DNA from: Paenibacillus cellulosilyticus | GTDB lineage: Bacteria; Bacillota; Bacilli; Paenibacillales; Paenibacillaceae | Assembly (NCBI RefSeq): GCF_003182255.1 | Contig: NZ_QGTQ01000029.1 | Span: 1-64,000 of the forward strand | DNA length: 64,000 nucleotides | Direction: 5' to 3' | Part shown: in pieces, positions 35,650 through 42,940 of the stretch | How the letters are laid out: every line of letters begins with the position of its first letter | How positions within the stretch are numbered: position 1 is the stretch's first letter | Position numbers and translations under genes: made by a program | The notes under the pieces: generated by a model | Told to the model about the DNA's origin: nothing | The model's database searches: none | Seen by the model: the letters and a program-made list of their open reading frames with translations, nothing else

Positions 35650-35682
35650 CCGCTCTTCCACTTCGGAAGGGCGGTTTTATTT
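35650..35682 (+). terminator. Terminator after the small membrane protein gene
   Basis: CCGCTCTTCC/GGAAGGGCGG (one wobble), 5-nt loop, TTTTATTTT. Confidence 0.8.
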
Positions 35683-35698
35683 TACCAAATCGCTTCGC

Positions 35699-35751
35699 TT
35701 GACATGAAACCTTAGGGTGTCATATACTTCGAAATGAAACCAAATGGTTTC
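35699..35751 (+). promoter_or_regulatory. Promoter and ArsR-type operator of the SRPBCC-ArsR operon
   Basis: TTGACA (35699-35704), 18 bp, TATACT (35723-35728). The palindrome GAAACC-AAAT-GGTTTC (35736-35751) covers the start site, and a diverged GAAACCTTAGGGTGTC lies in the spacer. AACCAAATGGTT-type operators are usual for the ArsR regulators paired with SRPBCC proteins. Confidence 0.75.
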
Positions 35752-35804
35752 CTAAAATCAGACGATATTCGTAATTACCTCTAATTGAACAGGAGACTAC
35801 ACAA

Positions 35805-36236
35805 ATGAGCGAAACGAACGCACAACAGCTGCCGGATATTGTCCGTAACGTTGTATTGAACGCATCAATCGAGAAAGTATGGAAGGCTGTTTCCACTGCA
35901 GAAGGAATTGCTTCGTGGTTCATGCCGCCAACGAGCTTTGAGCCAACGGTTGGGTATGAATTCGAATTGAACGCAGGTCAGTTTGGCATGTCCCCATGCA
36001 CAGTAACGGTCGTTGAACCGCCGCACCGTCTCGCTTTCCGTTGGGGCAAAGACTGGACATTGTCCTTTGAACTTAAAGAAGAGCAGGACGGAAAAACAGC
36101 GTTTACCCTTACGCATGGCGGTTGGGGCGCCGATGTCGTTACCGAATTTAATCAGCCGCATACGCAAGTTCGAGAGCATATGGGACATGGCTGGGATGGC
36201 ATCATGAAGAAGTTTGTACAAGTTATCGAAGGTTAA
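35805..36236 (+). CDS. SRPBCC (AHSA1-type) domain protein
   Basis: 143 aa, a single START/Bet v1-like hydrophobic cavity domain: IVRNVVLNASIEKVWKAVST, GIASWFMP, EPPHRLAFRW and the C-terminal helix GHGWDGIMKKFVQVI. Proteins of this AHSA1 type paired with ArsR regulators are widespread in Firmicutes and are presumed to bind a small hydrophobic ligand. RBS ACAGGAGAC. The ArsR gene starts 6 bp after its stop, so the two are coupled. Confidence 0.9.
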   Translation: MSETNAQQLPDIVRNVVLNASIEKVWKAVSTAEGIASWFMPPTSFEPTVGYEFELNAGQFGMSPCTVTVVEPPHRLAFRWGKDWTLSFELKEEQDGKTAFTLTHGGWGADVVTEFNQPHTQVREHMGHGWDGIMKKFVQVIEG

Positions 36237-36242
36237 TTCGTT

Positions 36243-36605
36243 ATGGAACAGGCTAAGCCCAATCCCGATAACAAGCCTGCAATGGACGTGTTTCAAGCGA
36301 TCGCGGACCCTTCGAGACGTAAGCTTCTAGAAATGCTGGGCGATGAAGAAATGCCGGTCACGGCAATCTCCAGCCATTTCTCAATGACAAGGACGGCTGT
36401 CTCGAAGCATTTACGCATCCTGACAGACGCAGGCTTATTGACTGAACGAAAGGTCGGGCGAGAGACGCGCTATAGACTGGAGCCTGCACCCCTTCAGGAG
36501 TTGAAGCGTTGGCTTGCCTATTATGATCGGTTCTGGGATAACAAAATGCTCGCCCTTCAGCGCTATGTGGAGTCGTCCGACGATAGCCAGACGTCATCCA
36601 GCTAA
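36243..36605 (+). CDS. ArsR-family transcriptional regulator
   Basis: 120 aa winged helix: VFQAIADPSRRKLLEML, VTAISSHFSMTRTAVSKHLRIL (recognition helix), GLLTERKVGRETRYRL. It has no Cys residues and no ELCVCDL metal site, so it is of the non-metal SRPBCC-associated group. Likely an autorepressor through the GAAACCAAATGGTTTC operator. The C-terminal helix (ELKRWLAYYDRFWDNKMLAL) is the usual dimerisation end. Confidence 0.9.
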   Translation: MEQAKPNPDNKPAMDVFQAIADPSRRKLLEMLGDEEMPVTAISSHFSMTRTAVSKHLRILTDAGLLTERKVGRETRYRLEPAPLQELKRWLAYYDRFWDNKMLALQRYVESSDDSQTSSS

Positions 36606-36684
36606 AATCAAGGGTTGATCGAACGCCCGCGGCCGTATTATGCTGATGACGACTGGATTTGCTGGCTTGAAGGAGAGATGGAAC

Positions 36685-37050
36685 GTGAGCGAATACCCTC
36701 ATGTGTATGATGTGAAGATGGATTTGTACCAGGATTGGCTGAATACGGTACAAGAAGTGTTTCGTGGCTCGGGATCTCCGCTGCCGGAAGATCTGACGGA
36801 TGAAGAAGTCTCAATCGCTTATTTTCTGCAGACGGCACCTTCTGAAGAGGCGGCGGAACAGCTCGCGGCGAGTAACGAGAAGCGACTTCGTACGATACAG
36901 CAGACCATTCTGGATCGTATTGATGATGTAATTGCACCTGACATTCATAAGCGAACGGGCTATGAAGGGACGCAGTACCATTTTCAATGGGTATACCAGC
37001 AAGGCGAGCACATTGTGGAGAATCACTCGCAGTATCGAATCCCGCTATAA
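36685..37050 (+). CDS. Conserved hypothetical protein
   Basis: 121 aa from GTG 36685, with AAGGAGAG 7 nt upstream; the frame continues upstream without a ribosome site. Helical, acidic, with no membrane segment. The N-terminal VYDVKMDLYQDWLNTVQEVF and the C-terminal YHFQWVYQQGEHIVENHSQYRIPL are the most regular parts. No family recognised. Follows the ArsR gene by 79 bp. Confidence 0.65.
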   Translation: MSEYPHVYDVKMDLYQDWLNTVQEVFRGSGSPLPEDLTDEEVSIAYFLQTAPSEEAAEQLAASNEKRLRTIQQTILDRIDDVIAPDIHKRTGYEGTQYHFQWVYQQGEHIVENHSQYRIPL

Positions 37051-37056
37051 AAATGC

Positions 37057-37106
37057 AAGAAGAGCAAGCTCGCGGTTGAATGCCGCTCGCTTGCTCTTCT
37101 TTTTTC
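37057..37106. terminator. Bidirectional terminator before the CLC transporter gene
   Basis: AAGAAGAGCAAGC/GCTTGCTCTTCTT, 13 bp, 19-nt loop with inner GCGG pairing, A-rich left and T7 right. Confidence 0.8.
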
Positions 37107-37108
37107 GT

Positions 37109-38395
37109 TTAATGGGCTTGCTTATGCTTAACTACGACTTCTGCCTCGGATTTCTTCCTCACCCAAGGGAGCGAAGCTTTGATCCAGCCATAACGCTGGG
37201 AACGATAAATTCTCGCATGACCGGAGCAAGCATAGCTGACTAAGCAGCCAATAAGTAAATACAATGCACCATCTGTACCAAACAGTTCTAGTCCCATAAC
37301 GAAGCAGGCGAAAGGGGTGTTAGCCGCACCGCTGAATACACTCACTAATCCAATGCCTGCCAGCAGCGGTACAGATGCATGGAATAACCCCGCAATCGCA
37401 CTGCCAAGCGTACCGCCGATCACGAACAACGGTGTTACTTCGCCGCCCTGAAATCCAGAGCCTAGCGTAATGGAAGTAAACAGCGTCTTGAGTGCGAAGG
37501 CAGCTGGAGATACCGATTCTTCGAATGAGTGACTTAATAATGGCAGGCTTAATCCAAGATAGTCACGTGTTCCAACGATATACACAAGCGCAATAATGGC
37601 AAAGCCACCAGCGAATGCTCGAAGCGGAGCGTTAGGAATCCATGCAGCGAACCGTTTCTTCAATCCATGCGTCAGCTCACTGAACAGCAGTGCAGCAAGT
37701 CCAAACAGAATGGAAGCCGCAATGATCTGTGCCAATAATTGAAGCGAGAATGAAGGCAATTGGCCTAGCGAATACTGAATATGTCGAATTCCCCAAGCTC
37801 TTGTGACATAGTCGCCTGTCCAGCCGGCAATCAAACACGGAATAAGTGCGATAAAGCGGCTTCTGAAGCTGCGGTGTGCAGCAAGCAGTTCGACAGCGAA
37901 TATGGCGCCCGCTAGCGGCGTTCCGAATACGGAGCCGAATCCGGCACTAATTCCACATTGGAGCAGTATGCTGCGCTGCTGAGTGGTTAATTTCAGCTTG
38001 TTGCCTAATTGTTCAGCTAAGCTGCCTCCCAGTTGAACGGCAGTACCTTCGCGTCCGGCCGATCCACCGAGAAGGTGAGTTGTCCATGTTCCAATTAATA
38101 CGAGCGGTGCCATGCGCAGCGGTACAGCAACATGAGCATGATCACCGTATGCTTGTTCGATGAGCAAATTGTTGCCTTGTGCTGCTGAGCGGCCATAGGC
38201 GGCATACAGCCAGCTGATCCCAGCACCGCCAATCGGCAGCAGCCACAGAAGCCAAGCTGAGTGCTCGCGCACGGAGGTTAATTGTTCAAGTCCATAAAGA
38301 AACAAAGCGGAAGCAGTTCCGCCCAGCAGGCCGATGGCAATTGTAACGAGCGCCCATCGCAGCAAGCTTGAGCCCGTGTATATGACATTATTCAA
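37109..38395 (-). CDS. CLC-family anion channel/transporter
   Basis: 428 aa from TTG 38395, with AAGGAG 10 nt upstream; an in-frame GTG at 38419 has no ribosome site. About ten or more membrane helices. The selectivity stretches are GGSAGREGTAVQLGG and GSGFQGGEVTPLFVIGGTLG. The GREGT (not GREGP) and GEVTPLF spelling is what I associate with the fluoride-exporting CLC-F branch, but that is from memory and needs a tree. The gating Glu of GREG is present. No fluoride riboswitch was found upstream. Confidence 0.85.
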   Translation of the reverse strand: MNNVIYTGSSLLRWALVTIAIGLLGGTASALFLYGLEQLTSVREHSAWLLWLLPIGGAGISWLYAAYGRSAAQGNNLLIEQAYGDHAHVAVPLRMAPLVLIGTWTTHLLGGSAGREGTAVQLGGSLAEQLGNKLKLTTQQRSILLQCGISAGFGSVFGTPLAGAIFAVELLAAHRSFRSRFIALIPCLIAGWTGDYVTRAWGIRHIQYSLGQLPSFSLQLLAQIIAASILFGLAALLFSELTHGLKKRFAAWIPNAPLRAFAGGFAIIALVYIVGTRDYLGLSLPLLSHSFEESVSPAAFALKTLFTSITLGSGFQGGEVTPLFVIGGTLGSAIAGLFHASVPLLAGIGLVSVFSGAANTPFACFVMGLELFGTDGALYLLIGCLVSYACSGHARIYRSQRYGWIKASLPWVRKKSEAEVVVKHKQAH

Positions 38396-38461
38396 GTGAA
38401 TTTCGCTCCTTGACAACACTTAACTTTCTTCATAAGACAAAATTATAGCACGAAATATGGA

Positions 38462-38519
38462 TTGACGGCCTACTCTAGTTTGAGTAAAATACTTCGTATG
38501 CGAAATGTTCGTATGTGAA
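38462..38519 (+). promoter_or_regulatory. Promoter and repeat operator of the MarR-DHA2 operon
   Basis: TTGACG (38462-38467), 17 bp, TAAAAT (38485-38490). Two near-identical TTCGTATGYGAA boxes (38493-38504 and 38508-38519), 15 bp apart, follow over the start site. CTAGTTTGA (38475-38483) recurs inverted as TCAAACTAG (38536-38544). Confidence 0.65.
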
Positions 38520-38565
38520 AGATTTGTTTTCTAAATCAAACTAGAAGGGAGGAGGGGTTCACATA

Positions 38566-39009
38566 CTGGAGAATCAGGAGCGGCTGCAGCGACTATTGCT
38601 CATGTTTCGAGAAACGAATAAAGAGCTGTATCAAGTATTGAATGTTACGTTACAGCAGCTAGGTATCACATCCGCACAATACATGGTACTTAAGGCACTG
38701 CACACGAAGCCGTGCATGGGTTTGTCAGAGTTAGCGGAACAGATTTATTCCAATAACAGCACGGCAAGTGGCATTATTGATCGTCTGGTCAAAGCCGACC
38801 TCGTCAAGCGGGAGCGGCCTGATACGGACCGCCGGGCGATTTCACTGACGTTGACTCCGCAAGGAGAAGAACTGATCAACAAAGCTCTCGAATTGCGACT
38901 GGATCGGTTGAAGCCGCTCCTGAAGCTGCCCGCAGAGGATTACGATACGATGTTCCGCATTCATCGGGATATTATAGAATTAATACAACAAGGTGGAGAG
39001 GAAGCCTAA
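38566..39009 (+). CDS. MarR-family regulator, probable CTG start
   Basis: About 147 aa if read from CTG 38566, which has GGGAGGAGGGG 9 nt upstream and restores the usual N-terminal helix (ENQERLQRLLLMFRETNKEL). The next candidate, TTG 38596, lacks any ribosome site. Winged helix: LTSAQ-like ITSAQYMVLKAL, LSELAEQIYSNNSTASGIIDRL, LVKRERPDTDRRAISL. The MFS gene follows after 1 nt, so it is the likely repressor of that exporter, responding to a phenolic or drug ligand. Confidence 0.87.
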   Translation: MENQERLQRLLLMFRETNKELYQVLNVTLQQLGITSAQYMVLKALHTKPCMGLSELAEQIYSNNSTASGIIDRLVKADLVKRERPDTDRRAISLTLTPQGEELINKALELRLDRLKPLLKLPAEDYDTMFRIHRDIIELIQQGGEEA

Positions 39010-39010
39010 C

Positions 39011-40525
39011 ATGACTAACGCAGTATCTAACTTAAAAAGGGGTCCTATCGTAGCTTCGCTGATTATTGCGGCGTTCGTTGCGATCTTGGCGCAAACGCTG
39101 CTTAACATCGCGCTGCCAAGCATCATGAAGGACCTGAATGTATCGGAGAACACGGCACAGTGGCTCATCACGGGCTACATGCTTGTCAACGGTGTACTTA
39201 TTCCGATCAGTGCTTATATGATCGAACGATTTACTACAAGAAGTTTGTTCATTGTCGCTGTCAGCTTGTTCACGATCGGTACGATCGTTAGTGCCCTGGC
39301 TCACAGTTTCCCTATTTTGCTCACAGGTCGTCTGATCCAAGCGGCTGGCGCTGGTATACTGATGCCGCTGATGTCGATCGTATTCCTGACGATCTTCCCG
39401 GTTGCAGAACGCGGTAAAGCAATGGGTATGATGGGTCTGGCGATGATCTTCGCACCAGCAGTTGGACCTACGCTGTCCGGCTGGATCGTAGAACACTATT
39501 CGTGGCGCGTTCTGTTCTACATCCTGCTCCCGATTATTTTGTTCGCTCTGTTCTACGGCGCTTATGCAATGAAGAACGTTACGCGTAACGCCAAATCGAA
39601 GCTGGACTATCTTGCAGTTGTATTGTCTACGCTCGGCTTCGGCGGCATCTTGTATGGCTTCTCCGATGCAGGTACGGACGGCTGGAACAACAATACGGTA
39701 ATTACATCGCTCGTTATCGGTGTAGTATCCCTTATCTTGTTCGTCTGGCGTGAACTTGTTGTTGAGAAGCCGATTCTTGAACTGCGTGTATTCAAATTCA
39801 GCATGTACTCGCTCACGACTGTCATCAACGTTATCGTTACGATGGCCATGTACTCCGGTATGATTCTGCTGCCGCTGTACCTGCAGAACATTCGCGGCTT
39901 TACGCCGGTTGAATCTGGATTGCTCCTGCTGCCAGGCGCGATCCTGATGGGTATCATGTCGCCAATTACAGGTATTATTTTCGATAAAATCGGTGCACGT
40001 TGGCTTGCGGTTGTAGGTCTTGCAATCACGGTCGGCACGACGTACATGCTGAGCGATTTGGCCTCAGATACGACATACACGGCTTTGATCACGATCTACT
40101 CGTTCCGCATGTTCGGTATGTCCCTGCTTATGATGCCAATCCAAACAGCTGGTATGAACCAGCTGCCGCAGCGCCTCAATGCGCATGGTTCGGCGATGCA
40201 GCAAACACTGCGTAACGTTGCAGGTGCACTTGGTGCAGCATTGCTCGTTACGATCATGACGAACAAAACGAAAGATGTTGTCAAAGAACTGATCGTCAGC
40301 ACGGGTACGAATCCACAAGACGAGAAAGCGATGCTGCCGCTTCAAGCCCAAGCTATGATCGAAGGCATTAACCATGCGTTTGTCGTTGCGACATGGTTCG
40401 CAGTTGCCGCTCTCGTGCTTGCCTTCTTCATCAAGAAGGTTAAACCGCATGAAGAGAAGAAAGTTGAAACGGCCAAGAACGATGATAAAGTGAAGGCACA
40501 AACCCAAGCAGCTTCGCGCGGTTAA
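39011..40525 (+). CDS. DHA2-family MFS multidrug transporter (EmrB/QacA type)
   Basis: 504 aa from ATG 39011, preceded by AGGTGGAGAGG. Fourteen hydrophobic segments and the family motifs LNIALPSIMKDLNVS, ITGYMLVNGVLIPISAYM, GRLIQAAGAGILMPL and GPTLSGWIVEHYSWRVLFYI (motif C). It is a proton-driven exporter of drugs or lipophilic compounds. The operon with the MarR regulator is the classic EmrRAB-like arrangement without the adaptor, as expected in Gram-positives. C-terminal tail is Lys/Glu/Gln-rich. Confidence 0.92.
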   Translation: MTNAVSNLKRGPIVASLIIAAFVAILAQTLLNIALPSIMKDLNVSENTAQWLITGYMLVNGVLIPISAYMIERFTTRSLFIVAVSLFTIGTIVSALAHSFPILLTGRLIQAAGAGILMPLMSIVFLTIFPVAERGKAMGMMGLAMIFAPAVGPTLSGWIVEHYSWRVLFYILLPIILFALFYGAYAMKNVTRNAKSKLDYLAVVLSTLGFGGILYGFSDAGTDGWNNNTVITSLVIGVVSLILFVWRELVVEKPILELRVFKFSMYSLTTVINVIVTMAMYSGMILLPLYLQNIRGFTPVESGLLLLPGAILMGIMSPITGIIFDKIGARWLAVVGLAITVGTTYMLSDLASDTTYTALITIYSFRMFGMSLLMMPIQTAGMNQLPQRLNAHGSAMQQTLRNVAGALGAALLVTIMTNKTKDVVKELIVSTGTNPQDEKAMLPLQAQAMIEGINHAFVVATWFAVAALVLAFFIKKVKPHEEKKVETAKNDDKVKAQTQAASRG

Positions 40526-40543
40526 TCGCGTGTCACGAAATGG

Positions 40544-40579
40544 CCCGTTTCGATCCTTTTGGATCGAGATGGGTTTTTT
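40544..40579 (+). terminator. Terminator of the MarR-DHA2 operon
   Basis: CCCGTTTCGATCC/GGATCGAGATGGG with a TTTT loop and T6. Confidence 0.85.
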
Positions 40580-40668
40580 CTTTGTTTCCTGATGAGGACA
40601 ATGTGCGGTATACTCGGGACAACGAATGAATGATGAGGTTACGTCATCAGTGATGAGGTGATTCGGGC

Positions 40669-41616
40669 ATGATATTAGACATAGGCGTGAGAGATGAGCT
40701 GCTAAGCCGATTAAATGAGGAGCAGCAGCAATATTTGACCGAAGTGCTTTCACGCGGAAGAAGAACGGTATTCGCCAATGAGATGGCGAGGCAGAAAGGG
40801 TACTCCATTCCGGAAGGAATCGATGTGGAGCAAATCGAGCTGCTGCTTGATGAATGGATCTACACCGGTTACATCGATGCCGGCCAAGTATCGCCGGATT
40901 TGCGATGCGAGTGTGGACGTCCGCTCCGCTACCAGCATCAAGTGCAGCATAAGACGACGGGTGAACGGAAGTTTTTCGGCATTGATCATTTGAAGGAGCA
41001 TTTGACGATTGATGCTTCTGTCGTTTCCGCGATTAAGAAAGGCTTCGATGCCATCGATTATGAGCTGGACGAACTGCTAGTGAAGCTCTCCAATGATTGG
41101 GCAGCGGATCCCGAATTGCTGCAGGTCGCGCAGCTGCCGGATGATGTCGTGGATCATATGAATCTTAAGCTCCCGCTGCTGGACAAGCAGGTAAAGAAGC
41201 TGCGGGCCATCCGTGCGGCTGAGCTTACTGCAGCATGGCGTCGGAACGAACGACAAGCCGGGCTGCCAGAGCCTGCATTTAAGCCAGAGAAAACGACAGT
41301 TGTAGAGAAATCGGAATCGTATGATTTGTTCGCGTGGCAGGAGGAAGCAGAGGAGCCGGAAGCAGAGCCTCCGCTAATTGAGTTGGACTATGCCTTGCAA
41401 AGCCGTGTACGTACTTATTTGCGAAACGGTGTTGGAAGCGCGCGAGTTATATGTGAAATGCTCATCGAGGAGCATCAGGCGAGCGATCGCCGATTTCTGA
41501 CGGGTAAGCCTAAGCTGTATCCAAGTGTATGCGTCTATATTGAATCGCTTGATGCGGTCAAGATCGAGAGTATTTCGCCAGAGGACCGCTCGTACTCCCT
41601 TACGAAGCCGATTTAG
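40669..41616 (+). CDS. DUF3895-like protein
   Basis: 315 aa. The N-terminal half (residues 1-155) has LLSRLNEEQQQYLTEVLSRG and a CECG pair (about residue 80). A charged linker follows, then a C-terminal domain (about 240-315) with RVRTYLRNGVGSARVICEML, which resembles DUF3895. Both halves begin with a similar RxxLNxxQxxYLxxxLxxGR-like helix pattern, so an internal duplication is possible. No membrane segment. RBS GATGAGGTGATT, ATG 40669. Function unknown. Confidence 0.65.
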   Translation: MILDIGVRDELLSRLNEEQQQYLTEVLSRGRRTVFANEMARQKGYSIPEGIDVEQIELLLDEWIYTGYIDAGQVSPDLRCECGRPLRYQHQVQHKTTGERKFFGIDHLKEHLTIDASVVSAIKKGFDAIDYELDELLVKLSNDWAADPELLQVAQLPDDVVDHMNLKLPLLDKQVKKLRAIRAAELTAAWRRNERQAGLPEPAFKPEKTTVVEKSESYDLFAWQEEAEEPEAEPPLIELDYALQSRVRTYLRNGVGSARVICEMLIEEHQASDRRFLTGKPKLYPSVCVYIESLDAVKIESISPEDRSYSLTKPI

Positions 41617-41656
41617 TTGTTATCTGTCAGCAATTAATGAGGAGGCATAACCAACG

Positions 41657-42229
41657 ATGGAAGTACATCCTACCGCGCAAACTACCCATAATGCTCATAT
41701 CGTAAACCCTCGCGTCATTGACCGGATCGTTGCAGTGCAGTCGACAGCAGAGGATGCCCCTGCTATTATGGATTTACTGTTGAAGACAGCGCAATGGTTG
41801 AACAGTAAAGGCTCAACCCAGTGGGGAGCGCTGCTCCACGGGGAGGATGCGCATCATTCAGTGGAGTCCGCTCGAAGGGGAGACGTCTACTTATTCAAGG
41901 ATGGCGATACGCTCGCAGGTATCGTCATGCTGCTTCGGAGTCCAAGTCCATGGGACATTGAGCTGTGGGGTGAGGAAGGACATGAGGGTGCGGTATATTT
42001 GCATCGTCTAGCCATTAATCGCGATTATAGCGGTAGAAATTTGGGCGAAGCCATTCTCCAATGGGTACACACAGGCATCCGATTCGATGGTAAAGATCGT
42101 ATCCGACTTGATTGCAATGACTCGAATCCGCTGCTGGATCAGTTCTATCGATCAGCTGGCTATACGTATATGGGGCATGCAGATAAGGGATTCTTCTTGT
42201 TCGAACGCATGCAGCCAACCTTACAATAA
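41657..42229 (+). CDS. GNAT-family N-acetyltransferase
   Basis: 190 aa. GNAT signature with LHRLAINRDYSGRNLGEAIL (motif A, pyrophosphate loop RxxGxG variant) and LDCNDSNPLLDQFYRSAGY (motif B). A roughly 25-residue N-terminal extension precedes the domain. Substrate unknown. RBS GAGGAGG at about 10 nt from ATG 41657. Confidence 0.87.
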   Translation: MEVHPTAQTTHNAHIVNPRVIDRIVAVQSTAEDAPAIMDLLLKTAQWLNSKGSTQWGALLHGEDAHHSVESARRGDVYLFKDGDTLAGIVMLLRSPSPWDIELWGEEGHEGAVYLHRLAINRDYSGRNLGEAILQWVHTGIRFDGKDRIRLDCNDSNPLLDQFYRSAGYTYMGHADKGFFLFERMQPTLQ

Positions 42230-42255
42230 TTTTTCATTGCATCATAGGCGCAAAG

Positions 42256-42300
42256 CCGGTTCCGACATCATACAGTGTAGACGTATGACTATTGAACCGG
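42256..42300 (+). promoter_or_regulatory. Nested hairpin touching the ribosome site of the LysM protein gene
   Basis: CCGGTTC (42256-42262) pairs with GAACCGG (42294-42300), and an inner CATAC/GTATG pairs as well. The last G bases are part of GGGAGG, the ribosome site. Confidence 0.4.
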
Positions 42301-42312
42301 GAGGTACTACCG

Positions 42313-42780
42313 ATGAATCGTGGTTTTGCGCCATTTGGCGGTGGTTTTGGTCGCCGTCCTTTCCGTCCGTTTCCGCATCCCTTTTTCCCTGGACGCGTTT
42401 TGTTTCCATTCTTTTTCTTCTCGCCGTTCTTTTTCCCGTTCTTCCGCGAAGGTGAAGAGCTAGGAGAGGATCGGAACGACGGGATTTTCGCGCAGCATCA
42501 AGCAACGCAGGGGCAGACGCTTCAACAGGTGGCGCATGCGTATAACATCCCTTATCCAATTCTGGAAGAAGCGAATCCGCAAGTTACTAGTCCAACTCAA
42601 CTGAGACAAGGTGAAACGGTCGTTATTCCGCGGATCTCGCATATGTATTGCCACAAAACATACATGGAGCGCGATGAGAAGCAGCCCGTACAGACGGCTG
42701 TAGACCCTGCTCAGCAGCAGCAAGCACAACAGTGGCAGCAGCCAAGGTCACCTTACGCGCCAAATCAATACCCTTATTAA
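42313..42780 (+). CDS. LysM-domain protein with Phe/Pro-rich N-terminus, possible spore coat protein
   Basis: 155 aa from ATG 42313, with GGGAGGT at 9 nt. The N-terminus is unusual: Gly/Arg/Pro/Phe-rich with runs such as LFPFFFFSPFFFPFF (36-51), not a standard signal peptide. A LysM domain follows (about 66-110, QGQTLQQVAHAYNIPYPILE, RQGETVVIPRI), then a Gln-rich tail. Bacillales coat-associated LysM proteins such as SafA are Pro/Gln-rich like this, so a spore-coat role is a fair guess. Peptidoglycan or chitin-like glycan binding is expected from LysM. Confidence 0.75.
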   Translation: MNRGFAPFGGGFGRRPFRPFPHPFFPGRVLFPFFFFSPFFFPFFREGEELGEDRNDGIFAQHQATQGQTLQQVAHAYNIPYPILEEANPQVTSPTQLRQGETVVIPRISHMYCHKTYMERDEKQPVQTAVDPAQQQQAQQWQQPRSPYAPNQYPY

Positions 42781-42802
42781 GGTTTCGAATACAAATAATG
42801 AT

Positions 42803-42830
42803 AAGGCTGCGGATAACCGCAGCCTTTATT
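42803..42830 (+). terminator. Terminator after the LysM gene
   Basis: AAGGCTGCGG/CCGCAGCCTT with an ATAA loop, then TTATT. Confidence 0.8.
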
Positions 42831-42940
42831 GCGTTTATTCGAAGATGGAGCGACATACATAAATAGAGGGTGAAATACGTTCATTTTGAGGTATAATGGA
42901 ACGATGGAGTTTATTGATGAATGTGGAGGCACGGACGTAA

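Noticed and set aside
38396-38565. Fluoride riboswitch upstream of the CLC gene
   Set aside because: The conserved GGCGAUGG..CGCC core and pseudoknot could not be found on the - strand; only a ribosome site is seen.
42269-42276. CATACAGT as a sigma-E -10 box for the LysM gene
   Set aside because: No matching -35 at proper distance; a bare -10 match is too weak to report.
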